Assembly (NCBI GenBank): GCA_002049455.2
Contig: KV918917.1
Span: forward strand, 1 to 64,000
Source: Porphyra umbilicalis
Lineage: Eukaryota; Rhodophyta; Bangiophyceae; Bangiales; Bangiaceae
Direction: 5' to 3'
DNA: 64,000 nt
In this document: piece by piece, positions 30,813 through 41,445 of the stretch
Position numbering within the stretch: the first letter of the stretch is position 1
How the letters are laid out: every line of letters begins with the position of its first letter
Notes under the pieces: generated by a model
Seen by the model: only the letters and a program-made list of their open reading frames with translations
Told to the model about the DNA's origin: nothing
The model's database searches: none
Position numbers and translations under genes: made by a program

Positions 30813-31754
30813 GTGGCAGCTACGTGCGCATGTGGGGTCGCGCGTGGTATGTGTGGTTGGCTACGGTTTTCTGGGGGGCAAGACTGGGGCTCGCGTTGCT
30901 TGTACATACGGTAGAAGATAGAAAAAACGCTCGGTACGAACGATTTGTGAAGCTGGGGTTTTGGCAGCTACGACAGCGGTGGACCGCTCCACGGTGGCAC
31001 ATCGGTCAACACCTTCGGACTCTTGCAGACGCGACCCCCACAGCCGCGGGAAACCTTACACTCGGGCGTGGATTCCTCCAATCTTCGGATGTCTCGATCC
31101 AGTCAAACAAGCCCTTCCTGCTCAGAAGACCGTTTCGCGTTCGACAACAGCTGCGGGGAATCAGTCACGGGGTCGACACGGCCGACGTCGATCTCAAAGA
31201 CAAGGCCACGATTTCTGGTGGGGCCGCGACCGAGAGTATCACAACTGCGGCGCCCCACAGGTTTTGGCGGACGCAGGCTGGGGCCGAACGGACGGCCTGC
31301 CCCGTCGGTGCACCCAGCGCCACCAATGCTGAGACAGCCGCAACAACGGCGGCGGCTACCGTGGCCCGTCCGCGATCTCCCATACCCTCAAGACCTTTGA
31401 CACGGCTGGTCAGATCCGTTCCACAGCTCTACACGCGGTACGATTAGATGGCTCCTCGTTCCTCATAAACACGGAAGGTGAGTCTCGTCACCCCAACAGC
31501 TGGGCTGGACTGTTTGCAGAAAGAGCGGGGCTAAAAAGGTGCCGCCACCGCAGCAAAGCAGATGCACCAGAAGAGCAGAGTACATGAAAAGTTGATCAAC
31601 GAAAAAGAGCGAAACCCAAGCACAACGCCGGGCCATGCGCAGCTGTGACGGAGAAACGACGTGAAAGGAAAGAATACGGACAGAACAGAGGCACCTGTAA
31701 ACCAAACACAATAGTAGGTACTCTCAATCAAGCAAGCAAAGACAAGAGAGGTGC
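30813..31754. other. Convergent intergenic region, lower GC
   Basis: Nearly 1 kb between the repeat-protein stop and the cyclin stop. Composition is close to balanced, unlike the genes. The frames present (a 200-codon plus-strand one; a 72-codon minus-strand one from ATG 31383 with a hydrophobic start) lack gene-like composition or recognisable domains. Confidence 0.45.
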
Positions 31755-33113
31755 TCAATACGTCCACGACACGGGCACGACACCGTCGGCCGAGCCCACC
31801 GGAGCCACCGGCGCCAGCTGGGCCGTCTCGAACACGTCCGCTACCTCCGCCGCGGGCGCCCGCAGGTGCTTGCCCGGCTGCTTGGGTGCTGTGTAGTAGG
31901 AGTCGACGCCGGCCTCCTCGGCCGACCGCTTGCCGCCAACCTTGGTGGTGCCCGCCTTGGCGCCGCCCACCACCGTGTACCCAAACCAGGCAAGCAACTT
32001 GTCATCGTCCCCGCCGGTGCGGGCCATCAGGTCACGCGCGTCGGCAAAGTCCTCAGGGGCGACCGAGATCTTCCAGTCGACAGCCTTGAGGAAAGACATT
32101 TGCTCCGAGCCAAACCGAAAGTTGGGACCGAGCAGCTCCCGCAGGTCCATGGCCGTACGGCCCGGAAACTCCTCCGACAGGAGCACCGCCAGGTAGCAGG
32201 CAATGGCCACCACGCACTCCCAGCGCTGCGGGCGGGCCCAATCGCCCTCACCCACCAGCGGCTTGCCCGACTGCACATACTTCTTCAGCAGCGACACGGC
32301 GAGCACGTGCTCGTCGGCGTTGAGCATCAGGTACTCGGCCAAAAGGCAGAGCCACTTCTCCACGGTGCTCACGGGCAGCGTGCCACCGACGTTGAGGACG
32401 ACCACCTTGGCAACGAGAGAGCGGAGCGACGCGCACATGCCCACCGCCCGGTTGCCGTCAACCGACGAGACCCCCAGCTGCCGCGCGCCCGCCCACTTCT
32501 CCAACCAGTCGCCCGTACGCAGCGGCGTCTGCCACCGGGGGGTCCCAGGCACACCACCCTCTTCCACCGGTGCGTGAAGGCCGTCCGAGGACCGGGTCGG
32601 CGACGAGCACACCTTGGCCTTCTTGGCCGGCCGCGGAGCGCTCCCGTCGCACGACGCGGCTTCCTTAGCCGCGGCAAGCGCGCCGTAAATGTCTTGTGCC
32701 GCCGACTCGAGGGCGGCCACGTCGGCGGAGGCGGCGGGATAGTCAAAGCGCTCCCCGCCGAACTGGGGCACAGTCTGGTCATGGCTGGTCGACGATGACG
32801 ACGATGACGAGCGCCCAACGACAGAGCGCGAGCGCGGGAGGTCAGCGGCAGACTTGACCGAGGCAGCAAAAGGCCCGGCCGCCGCCGCCGTTGGCACAGC
32901 CGCAGCCTTGACCACCGGCTTGGCCGCAGCGGGGACCGGCTCGAAGACATAGGCCGACGGAACCGACGGCGCCGCGAACGACGGCACCGAAAAGATGGAT
33001 GCCACAGGCACCGCAGAAGGTGCCAAAGGGGCCACCGGCGCCACCTGCGGCACCTGCGGAACGACCTGCTCAAATTGGGCACCGCTAAAATCGGGCACCA
33101 CCTGCTCGTCCAT
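31755..33113 (-). CDS. Cyclin-fold protein with disordered Pro/Ala/Ser-rich N-terminus
   Basis: A 452-residue protein. The first 200 residues are low-complexity (repeated QVVPQVPQVAPVAPLAP, a Ser tract RSSSSSSSTS, a basic PAKKAKVCSS possible nuclear signal). Residues about 270-400 form a helical cyclin-type box: EKWLCLLAEYLMLNADEHVL, AVSLLKKYVQ, RWECVVAIACYLAVLLSEEF, SEQMSFLKAVDWKISV. The last two motifs (Ala-rich helix before LLSEEFPGR, then EQMSFLKAVDW) resemble Pho80/CDK5-activator-like cyclins, which activate a CDK. The ATG at 33113 is the only start giving a complete N-terminus (MDEQVVPDFSGAQ). Head to head with BZW across about 1.1 kb. Which cyclin class it belongs to is uncertain. Confidence 0.65.
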   Translation of the reverse strand: MDEQVVPDFSGAQFEQVVPQVPQVAPVAPLAPSAVPVASIFSVPSFAAPSVPSAYVFEPVPAAAKPVVKAAAVPTAAAAGPFAASVKSAADLPRSRSVVGRSSSSSSSTSHDQTVPQFGGERFDYPAASADVAALESAAQDIYGALAAAKEAASCDGSAPRPAKKAKVCSSPTRSSDGLHAPVEEGGVPGTPRWQTPLRTGDWLEKWAGARQLGVSSVDGNRAVGMCASLRSLVAKVVVLNVGGTLPVSTVEKWLCLLAEYLMLNADEHVLAVSLLKKYVQSGKPLVGEGDWARPQRWECVVAIACYLAVLLSEEFPGRTAMDLRELLGPNFRFGSEQMSFLKAVDWKISVAPEDFADARDLMARTGGDDDKLLAWFGYTVVGGAKAGTTKVGGKRSAEEAGVDSYYTAPKQPGKHLRAPAAEVADVFETAQLAPVAPVGSADGVVPVSWTY

Positions 33114-34200
33114 GGTGAACGTGCAGTTGGGCGCGCACCCACGCGAAAAACTACGAAGAGAAAACAACCGTAGCGCGAGGAAGAAGGTCGTCACGGAGGG
33201 GGTTGGTGTAGCGTATCGATGGAGGGGTGGGAACCAGAGGCGTCGGCCGGGGACGCGGGGACGGGCCTCAAGACTGTGGGTACGCGCACGCACGGGAGGC
33301 GCGGTCGTGGGGTGCGCGGCGCGCGGGCTCCAGAACGAGGCGGCGGGAGCGCCCGTGCCTGAGCGGCCGCTGGAGGGGGGGTGTCAGATTTAGTTCCGAA
33401 AGGACGGGAGGCCAGGCCGTCGCCGACGGCTTGCACACAGGTCTGCGAGACAGGCCCGTGGCGAGGGGTGCTCCGCCAGGTGGCGGTGGCGGGCCTGTGC
33501 CAACCGTCGCGGCGTTTGGTGACAGCCACATATCCTGCCGAGGTTGTCCAATCACCGTGCTGCTATTGGCCGTTGGTGACAGGAGGGCGGCGGCTTGCGT
33601 CCTCCTCGAGCGTCGGGTTTGGGTGGCCCAATGACCGATTTTGGTATCTGATTCCCCTTTCTGCTGTGCGCCTCCAGCGAAGGCGACGCTGTGTGGCGCG
33701 CAGTGGCCAGCTGGCTCGCTTACAGAGCCAATCAGAGCTCACGGAAACAAGTGCCGCGCTGCTGGGGACGGCCGCGTGGACTCCTACACCAGAAAATTCT
33801 AGATTTTTTAACTTCACAGGACGGGGCATGTGCACGTTACTTAGAAGAACAGATGAAAATTTCAGACAACAAGGCTCCACAAAAAACACAGAAGCCAAGC
33901 ATATCCGCGCGTTTTTCTGCACTAAGTAGCACCCTTTTTAGAGCCCAGAAGATTGTTTTGTGTCTCAACTCGGCGGGTTCAGACGCCGCTCGGCACCGCC
34001 ACCTTCATCCCCGCTGTCAACCACGGAAGCTGAACGCGTCTTCCCGCAGCACGACTCCACTTTGACGCCTCGGATTGCGAGAAGAAGCGAGGGCTTCGTA
34101 GAAGTCTTCAGAGCGCAGCTTTTCCTTTTTCGGATTCTACTACGCGGCACCGTCGTTTGCACCTCGCAAGCTGTGACCCCCGTGCTCGTGACCCGCCATC
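33114..34200. promoter_or_regulatory. Shared divergent promoter region with CCAAT boxes
   Basis: Spacer between the cyclin-fold gene (-) and BZW (+). CCAAT or ATTGG boxes are at 33548-33552, 33565-33569 (reverse), 33628-33632 and 33728-33732; three of the four read CCAATCA or CCAATGA. Composition is far less GC-rich than the genes, and the last 400 bases are A/T-rich. No protein gene recognised. Function as a shared promoter is inferred from orientation and the boxes. Confidence 0.5.
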
Positions 34201-36107
34201 ATGTATGCGAGTCAGAAGTCCGCCGCGGCTCTCGCCGCCGGCAAGCCCCTTGTCGACGCATCCGGCAAGGAACTGAAGCCGACGCTGTCTTCCGGCCTCG
34301 TTCGGACCCGGAAGCGGAATATCCAGACGAAGCGGGACCCCGAGGCGTTCCGGAACCGGCTGCTCGAGGTCTTTGACGAAGCCGTACGTTCTCCGTGTTT
34401 GCTTTGTGTGATGTACTGGTCTGCTCTTGCATGTATGCGCACTTTTTCTGCTTCTCTGTTGCGTGGCCTGCTGTGCCTCATTGGCTTCGCTCCGGCGTCG
34501 GCTCCCCGTTCTTTATGCTTGATGGTTCCACTGCCCTGGATGCTGACGTGATGTTCTCGACTTGCTGTTACTGTGGCGCGTTTGCTTGTGGTCTCCGTAC
34601 CTCGTTCTTCCTTCTTTTTATTTTTTGCGCCGCAGGAGGGGGATGTGAAGAAGCTAGTCCAATTGCTCGACAACGACTCGCTAGACTACTCCCGCTATGG
34701 GGATGTCTTTGGGGAGGTGATCCTGGCCGGGAACATCGTCGAGCCCGGTGGCAGCCTGCGGTCGGCGCCGACGCCGCATTGCGTGTTTGAGAGCGAGACG
34801 GAGGAGAAGGCCACGATTGGCGTTGAGGCGATGCACCAGATTATGCGGCGTAAGCCGTTCCTGCGCGCACGCTTCGACGCGGTTGTGTCGAAGCTTCTCA
34901 TCTGCCTTTCCACGTTTGGTGATGTTGAGCGGGATCGCTTTGCATTTGCGGTGGGCCTGATGCTGTCGCGGAACATGGTGCGTTGTGTGTGTCTTTCTTG
35001 TTTCGGGCACGGGCTATATTGCAGGCCTCTGGGCGGAGAGTGGTGGCTCGTATTTGTGCTGCCTGGGGCGCTGCTTGGTGCGTCTCGTCATGTAACGGTC
35101 GGTACCCCGTGTCATGCACAAGCACATCCCCACTCCGTCGTCCCGGTCGGGTGGTTTCTGACTGGGTTCTGTCCGTCACCGTCTCGTTTCTCTTTCTCTT
35201 TGTGCTTGTGTCTGCCACGCAGATGTCGCCGAGCGTCCTCAACCAGCTCAAGACGAACAAGACGGCGGTGGAGAGCGGCCACGCCTTGGCGTTCATGATC
35301 CGCCTCATCACCTGCTACTTGGAAGCTCCCCTAATGACGGTGGATAAGCTGATGGGCTCGCTCAAGTCGGCCAACATTGACACTGGGACCATGGTCGACC
35401 TGATGCCCACCGGGGACCGCTCCGCCGACGCTCTCTCGGAGCACTTTCGGGGGCTGGGTCTCGGCAAGCTCGTCGAGCAGAACGAGCGCCGCATCAAGCA
35501 GGCCAAGGTTACCGACGCTGTCGCCGCCGTGTGTGCCCGCGTCCGGGCGGGCGTGCCTGGCGCCGAGACGTACGCGTGGGTGGCTGGCCACGCGAAGGAC
35601 GTTGGCCTCTCAGAGGGCGAGGTCGTTGGTGCCGTCTGGGGCGGCATTGTCGACTCGGTCGACCTCAGCCGCAAGCAGCAGCAGAACCGCACGTCCCTGC
35701 TCGGCACCATCTCGGCGTCGGCCGACCTGCTCGTTGCAGCGTGCAAGAATGGGCAGGCGGAGCTGGAGCTCCTCAGCCGCATCCAAACGTTTGTGTCGGC
35801 AGACATGGAGTTTCTCAAGCTCGCCGTCTTTCGCGACATTGTCACCCTGCTGTACCGCAAAGACGTGCTGAGCGAGGACGCCATTCAGCGCTGGTACAGC
35901 CGCGGGTCGACGCTGAACAAGGGGTCGGCCGCCAGCTCCAACATCATCCGCGTGCAGATGCAGCCGTTTGTCAAGTGGCTGGAGACTGCCGAGGAGGAGT
36001 CGTCAGAGGAGGAGGGAGCGGCGTCTGCGGCGGCGGCCCAGGGGGATGCTGCTGCCCCTGCGACGGGCTCTGACGCTGCGCCGGCCGCGGCGGACGGTGC
36101 TGCCTAG
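34201..36107 (+). CDS. BZW: BZW1/2 family protein (eIF5-mimic protein, W2 domain)
   Basis: Translational regulator that binds eIF2 and eIF3 through a W2 (eIF5C) domain and competes with eIF5; cytosolic. Three exons: 34201-34383, 34636-34977 and 35223-36107, with introns GTACGT...CAG and GTGCGT...CAG, both phase 0; 469 residues. The N-terminal part carries TRKRNIQTKRDPEAFRNRLL, LDYSRYGDVFGEVILAG, GGSLRSAP and CVFESETEE. The W2 domain toward the C-terminus has LLSRIQTFVSADMEFLKLAV, LYRKDVLSEDAIQRWY and MQPFVKWLETAEEESSEEE, the aromatic/acidic boxes that define it. The tail is Ala/Asp-rich. Every part of the known family is represented in order. Confidence 0.95.
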
Positions 36108-37345
36108 GCGGCCCCTGAGAGCGCTGCGTAGGCTGCTGTTTTTTTTGTTTCTCGTTTGTCACATGTGTGCGTGTGGCGCTGCGTATGTTGCTCTCCCCCG
36201 AGTATGGACGGTAGGACCAGGTTGACCACTGGTGTAGCAATCAAGAGCGTTACGCCCTTTTCTTTTGAGGGACTCTGTGGGCGGTTGTTTGCCAACCTCA
36301 TGTCGCGGGCCTGTTGCGCACCTGGCACACGGCAGCCGAGCGGCGACGCCACGGCGGTGTGACCGCGGCGGTGTGGGGCCGGCCCCGGCCGGGCGGCGCG
36401 CCCCCTCCCCGCCGACGGGCGTCGGCGCGCGCACGCGCCGCCGCGCCGCCGCCGGCGCCCGACGCCGCTCTCGCGGCGTCTGCCCGACGGCGCGCGGGGG
36501 CGTGTGCCCCCCCCCCCCCCCCCCCCCCCCCGCCGTGGGGCGGCCCCGCCCCGCCGCCGCCGCCGCGGCGGCGCGCCGTCACACACACTGCCGCGCGGCC
36601 GGCGGCGGCGGCGGCCGCGCGGGCGCGCCGCGGCGGCCGCGCCGCGCGCCGCCACGCCGCCGCGTCGGTGCCGGCTGCGGCCGCCCCCGCGGCGGCCCCG
36701 CGCGGCACCGTCGGCGGCCGCCGCCCGCCGGGCGGCGGGGCGGTGCGCGGCGGCAGTGCCGCCGCCGCCGCGGCGCGGCCCGAATTTGACCGCCCCGACG
36801 CGCGGCGAGACACCCACCGCGGTGCGACACGCGCGGATGCGACGACCAACCCCCCCCAGCGGGGGGCGGCGCCATCCCCCCCCCCCCCCCCCCCCCCCCC
36901 CCACCTCTGCCCGCCGCGCCGCGGCGCCCAATTCGCACCGCGCCCGGCACGGGGGGGGCGCCGCGCCGGTCGCCCCAGCGGGGGCGCTGCCGCGGGCGGA
37001 GCGGGGCGGGGCGGGGCGGCGGCGGCGGCGGCCGCCGCCGCCGCCCGTGGGGGGGGCGTCGGCCGCGCCGGCGGCCGGCAGCACCGCGTGCGGCTGCGCC
37101 GCGGCGACCCCGCCGCCGCCGCCCCGCGCGTCGGCCGACGGCGCGCCGTGCGGCGCGTGCGCGCCGCCCCCCGCGCGGCCGACACGGTGGTGGGTCCCCT
37201 CCCCGCCGCTGCTGCCGCCGCCGCCGCCGCCACCGCTGCCGCCGCCACCGCCGCCGCCGCCGCCGCCACTGCCCGCCGTCGTCACGTCGCTCCCGCCCTG
37301 GTCGCCGCCGCCGCCGCCGCCGCCGCCGTTGCGGCGCCTCGGAGG
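36108..37345. other. GC-saturated spacer with very long C runs
   Basis: After a T-rich 3' stretch (TTTTTTTTGTTTCTC near 36137) the DNA becomes almost pure GC. It holds uninterrupted C runs of about 25 (36507-36531) and about 27 (36876-36902). Frames remain open across it only for lack of A/T. It presumably includes the 5' region of FkbM-1. Confidence 0.5.
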
Positions 37346-37501
37346 ATGGGGAATCCGGCGCGGGCGGCCGCCGGCGGCGACCGCCGCCGCGCCGGCGGCG
37401 GCGGCCGCCGACGCCCCCCCGCCCGCCTCGCCGGTGCCGCCGCCGTGGCGGCCGTCGCCGCCGCAGCCGCCGCCGCCGCCGTCACGCTCGCGGCGGTGAG
37501 G

Positions 37502-37540
<39 letters not shown>

Positions 37541-38643
37541 GCCGCCGCCACGCTGCCGCCCCCACCCCCGCGCGTGACGGCGGTGCACGGCGTCGCCGTT
37601 GACGCGGCGGCGGCGGCGGCGGCGGCACCGCCGCCCCCGCCGGCGGCCCCTCACGACGCGTGGCCCCCGTCGGCGGTGGGGGAGGCGACCGCGCGTCGGG
37701 TGCCGCGTGCACGCGCGGCGGCGGCGCCGTCGGCGGCGGCGCCGTCGGTGGGCTGGCCGGGCGCCGCGTGGGCCACCGCCGCCCTGTCGGCGGCGACGCG
37801 CGTGGCCGTCGGCCGCGCGCCCGCCGCCGCCCCGGGCGGCGCGGGCGGCGGCGGCAGAGGCGCGGCGGCGGGCGGCGGCGGCGGGGGGCCCGACGGTCCG
37901 CCGCGGTCGGGCGGCACGGCCGTTGCCACGACCGCCGCGGCGGTCGGCCCCGCCGCCGCCGCCCGTGCTGCCACGCCGCCGGTTGTGGGTGCGGGCGGTG
38001 CCGCCGCCGTCGGCGGGGCGCCCGGCACGGCCGCCCCGGGCGCCACCCCGCGCCGTCAGACGGTACCAGAGGCGCCCCCCGCACCCGCGGCGGCGGTGGC
38101 CCGCCCCGCCGACGGCGGGCGGGCGGGCGGCGACGACGGACTGGGGGGTCCACCCGCCGCACCTGGGGTCATACCCGCCCCTGCAGCCGACGGCGAGGCC
38201 GCCGCCGTGCGCGTGGCGACGGCGGCGGCGCGGGCGCGCGCGTCGCCGTCGGCGGCGGTGGGGGGGGTGGCGCCACCGCCGCCGCCGACGCCGACGCCAA
38301 CGCCGCCGTCGCTCGCCGCCCTGGGTGCCTCACCCCGAGCGCCGGCCGACGGCGCGCCGACGCCGACGCCAACGCCGCCGTCGCTCGCCGCCTTGGGCGC
38401 CTCGCCTCGAGCGCCGGCCGACGGCGCGGCAACGCCGTCGCCGACGGCGCCGCCGCTCGCCGCCCTGGGCGCCTCCCCACGAGCGCCGGCGGGGGGTGTG
38501 GGGCCACGCACGTGGACGCGGGGGCCGACGCCGACGCGGCCGCGCGCCGCCGCCGTGCGTGTCACCCCGCGGGCGCCCGCCGGCGACGCGTCGACGCCCG
38601 CCGCGGGGCGGGCGGGCCGGTCGGGTGACGACCGCGGCGCTGC

Positions 38644-38677
<34 letters not shown>

Positions 38678-39974
38678 GCCGCCGCCGCCGCCACCGCCCC
38701 GCCCGCGGGCGTGGCCCGGTGCAAGGCGGCGAGCGCGGCGGTGCTGCTCGCGCACCGCATGCGGGATTTTCTCGGGGAGGCGGGGGCGACGGCGTTCAAA
38801 GCCGCCCTCCGCGGCCTGGCGCCGGCGCTGCGGGCGACCGACGGGCAGGCGGCGGCGGCGGCGGCGGTGGGGACGGCGGGGGCGGGTGGGGGCACGGCGG
38901 CGGGCGCACCCCCGCGGGAGCCGCCCATGGTCGTCGACGTGGGCGCCAACCGGGGCCAATCCGTGGAGGAGTGGGCGGACCTCTTCCCCGGCGGCCACCT
39001 CCTCCTCCTTGAGGGCAACCCGTCGACCGCCGACGTGCTCGACGGCGTCGTTGCGACGCGGCGGCAACGGCTGGCGGCGGCGGCGGCAGAGGCGGCGGTG
39101 GGGGCGGGCCCCGAGGCGGCGGGCGGGCCGGCGGCGGCGGCGACCATCCAGGTCGTCCGCGCGCTCGTCGGCAACGCGACGCGGCGCGTCAAGTTCCGCT
39201 CCTCCGTCGGCGGGCGGAGCTCCGAGCTGTCGGGCATCTTTCCAGACTCCACCCCCGAGTCGGACACGGACAAGTTTGCCTACACGGTACGTCTTGACAG
39301 GTGCCTGCCGTGCGCGGTGAGCGTGTCAGGACCGCTTTGTCCAGGAGGCGGCGTCTGCGCCCGACGCGCCCGCTTTGGGCCGCACGCTTTCGTGGCCGCC
39401 CGTTTCTAACCCTGCTCCTCTCTCTGCTTTTTTTTTTCTTTCTACGTGCTCCCCCGACCGGCGTGCCGAGAGCCCCCCCCAACAGACGATCCCAATGGAT
39501 ACGCTCGACAATGTGTTGCGGCGCGCCACCCAAACGCTCCCGCCCGCCCTGCGGGTGCCCCCCGTCGCCGGCACGCCCCGCCGCCGCACCTACCCCGTCG
39601 ACCTCCTCAAAGTCGACACGGAAGGGTGGGATGTGGTGGCCCTGTCGGGCGCGCCCGCCACCCTCGCCGCCACCCGCATGGTCCTCTGGGAGTGCCACAT
39701 CAAAATGGCCGTCGCGTCGGGCCCCCGCACGACGCACGCGCAGGCGGCGGCGCTCCTCGACGCCTTTGGCTTTGAGTCGTACAAGCTCGGGCGGGACGCG
39801 CTGCTGCGCTTTGACGGCGACTGGTACGATCGGCGGCTGGACGTGGGGCCGTACATGGGCTGGCACAATTGCCTGGCGGTTAGGCGAGACGAGCCGCTGC
39901 GGCGGCGGCTGCTGTCCAAGCTCAATGGCATCCAGGCGTGCGCGGCGCCGTGGGGGCTGACCGCCAGTGTCTGA
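37346..39974 (+). CDS. FkbM-family SAM-dependent methyltransferase 1, type II membrane protein
   Basis: Two exons: 37346-39286 and 39486-39974, with a 199-base intron GTACGT...CAG, phase 0. The ATG at 37346 starts a short basic tail, then a hydrophobic Ala/Val segment (LAGAAAVAAVAAAAAAAAVT) as a signal anchor. A long Ala/Pro/Gly stem contains three tandem 24-residue repeats. The catalytic domain begins near 38720. The SAM site is MVVDVGANRGQSVEEW, followed by HLLLLEGNPSTADVL. FkbM family motifs VDLLKVDTEGWDVV, LWECHIKM, FESYKLGRDALLRFDG and MGWHNCLAVRRDEPL are in exon 2. Related enzymes O-methylate sugars or glycans, so a Golgi glycan methyltransferase is a plausible role. Paralog of the gene at 46104. 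The stem has a strong GC-driven composition. Confidence 0.85.
38285..38495 (+). repeat. Three tandem 72-bp coding repeats in the FkbM-1 stem
   Basis: Units start at 38285, 38357 and about 38429. Each encodes 24 residues with SLAALGASPRAPADGA at its core, separated by Thr/Pro pairs. The third copy is diverged. The 72-bp period keeps the frame. Confidence 0.85.
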
Positions 39975-40224
39975 CGCGTGGCGCCGCGGTGGCATGCGGG
40001 AGAGTGGTGAGTGGTTGGCGGATGACGTGCAGTAGACAGCCGATGCAGCGCGACTGCCACATCTTTGGGTCGTACGGAAAGAGACACGGGTAGCTCGCCA
40101 GCCCGGGTCACGCCGGGCCCCAGCACGCCCAGACAGGGACGACGCCGTGCACCCTGGCCCAGATAGACAAAGACGCAGACGCAGACACAAAAGCACCAAA
40201 AAGTCCTACTCGCCCGCCACCCGT

Positions 40225-41445
40225 TTACTTGCCCGTCGACATCTTGTCAATGATCGCCTCTGTGTACTCGGTCGTCGAGGCGCTCCCCCCCAGGTCTCCC
40301 GTCCGGTACTTGCCCTCCTTGAGCACCGCGTGCACCGCCCGCTCAATGTCGTCGGCCTTTGCCGCGAGCTTCATATGGCGAAGCATCATCAGGGAGCTCA
40401 TCAGCAGCGCCGTCGGGTTGGCCTTGTTCATCCCCGCAATGTCTGGCGCGGTGCCGTGGACGGCTTCGGCGAGCATGCACGCGGCGCCCATGTTGCCCGA
40501 CGGCGTCAAGCCGAGGCCCCCAATCAGCCCCGCACACAAGTCGCTGATAATGTCCCCATACAGGTTGGGCATGACCATCACGTCGAGCCGCGACGGGTCC
40601 ATCACGAGCGCGCTCGCGCACGTGTCGATGAGCATCTCCTCGTACTCAACGTTGGGGAAGAGCTCCGACACCTCCCGGCACACCTCGATGAAGAGGCCGT
40701 CCGACTGTTTCATGACGCTCGCCTTGTGCACCGCCGTCACGCGCGACCGGTTGTTGTCCGCCGCGTACTTGAAGGCGTACTCGGCGACGCGCTGGGAGGC
40801 GGTGCGCGTGATGACTTTGAGGGACTCGACAACGCCCGGCACGACGACGTGCTCCAACCCCGAGTACTCGCCCTCGGTGTTCTCCCGCACGGTCACCAGG
40901 TCGACATTGTCGTACGGGGTCTTGACGCCGGGGAAGGACACGCACGGCCGCACGTTGGCGTACAGCGCCAGCTCCTTGCGGAGCGTCAGGTTGAGGGACT
41001 TGTGGCCCTTGCCGACGGGCGTGGCCATGGGCCCCTTGAGGCCAAAGCCGTTGCGGAGCACCGAGTCGAGGGCCTCCCGCGACACGAGCGGGTCGCCGGG
41101 CTTGACGTTGGCCACGGAAATCTCGTGCGTCTCCCACGAGACGGGCACGTTGGCGGCGGCAAAGATGGTCTGCACCGCCGCCGAGATTTCAGGGCCAATC
41201 CCATCGCCGGGGAAGAGCGTCACCGTAAAGTGCTTGCCGTCGGCGAGCGCGGCGCTGCTGCCGTCGCCAATGCCCGTGCCGCCGGCCGTCGGGGCCGTCT
41301 GCACCTCTTTTCTCAGGGAGGCGGTCGGGTCAGCAGTGGCCGCGGCCGACAGGGAGCGCGTTACGCCGGCCGACGACCGGCCGGGGGTGGCGCCGGCGGC
41401 CAGCCGCCAGTGGCGGCTGGCGCCGGCGGCCGCGGCGCGGAGCAT
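40225..41445 (-). CDS. IDH3A: NAD-dependent isocitrate dehydrogenase, catalytic alpha-type subunit, mitochondrial
   Basis: Oxidative decarboxylation of isocitrate in the TCA cycle. 406 residues, intronless. The first 35 residues (MLRAAAAGASRHWRLAAGAT..., many Arg and Ala, no acidic residue) look like a mitochondrial presequence. The catalytic domain has TLFPGDGIGPEI, LYANVRPC, the isocitrate/NAD loop VTVRENTEGEYSG, the YAFKYA and VTAVHKASVMK helix segment, and the metal-binding NLYGDIISDLCAGLIGGLG. The C-terminal AVHGTAPDIAGMNKANPTAL binds NAD. The ENTEGEYSG loop and overall length fit IDH3 rather than isopropylmalate dehydrogenase. The ATG at 41445 is the first ATG giving the presequence. 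Convergent with FkbM-1, 250 bases apart. Confidence 0.92.
   Translation of the reverse strand: MLRAAAAGASRHWRLAAGATPGRSSAGVTRSLSAAATADPTASLRKEVQTAPTAGGTGIGDGSSAALADGKHFTVTLFPGDGIGPEISAAVQTIFAAANVPVSWETHEISVANVKPGDPLVSREALDSVLRNGFGLKGPMATPVGKGHKSLNLTLRKELALYANVRPCVSFPGVKTPYDNVDLVTVRENTEGEYSGLEHVVVPGVVESLKVITRTASQRVAEYAFKYAADNNRSRVTAVHKASVMKQSDGLFIEVCREVSELFPNVEYEEMLIDTCASALVMDPSRLDVMVMPNLYGDIISDLCAGLIGGLGLTPSGNMGAACMLAEAVHGTAPDIAGMNKANPTALLMSSLMMLRHMKLAAKADDIERAVHAVLKEGKYRTGDLGGSASTTEYTEAIIDKMSTGK

Noticed and set aside
31165-31383. 72-codon minus-strand frame with a signal-peptide-like start
   Set aside because: It lies in low-GC spacer, has no homolog I recognise and no supporting splice sites.
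30824-31447. 207-codon plus-strand frame after the repeat-protein stop
   Set aside because: Codon composition matches intergenic DNA and it has no ATG in good context.
36314-37345. N-terminal extension of FkbM-1
   Set aside because: The frame stays open upstream, but the ATG at 37346 directly precedes a basic tail and a membrane anchor. Upstream is compositional.
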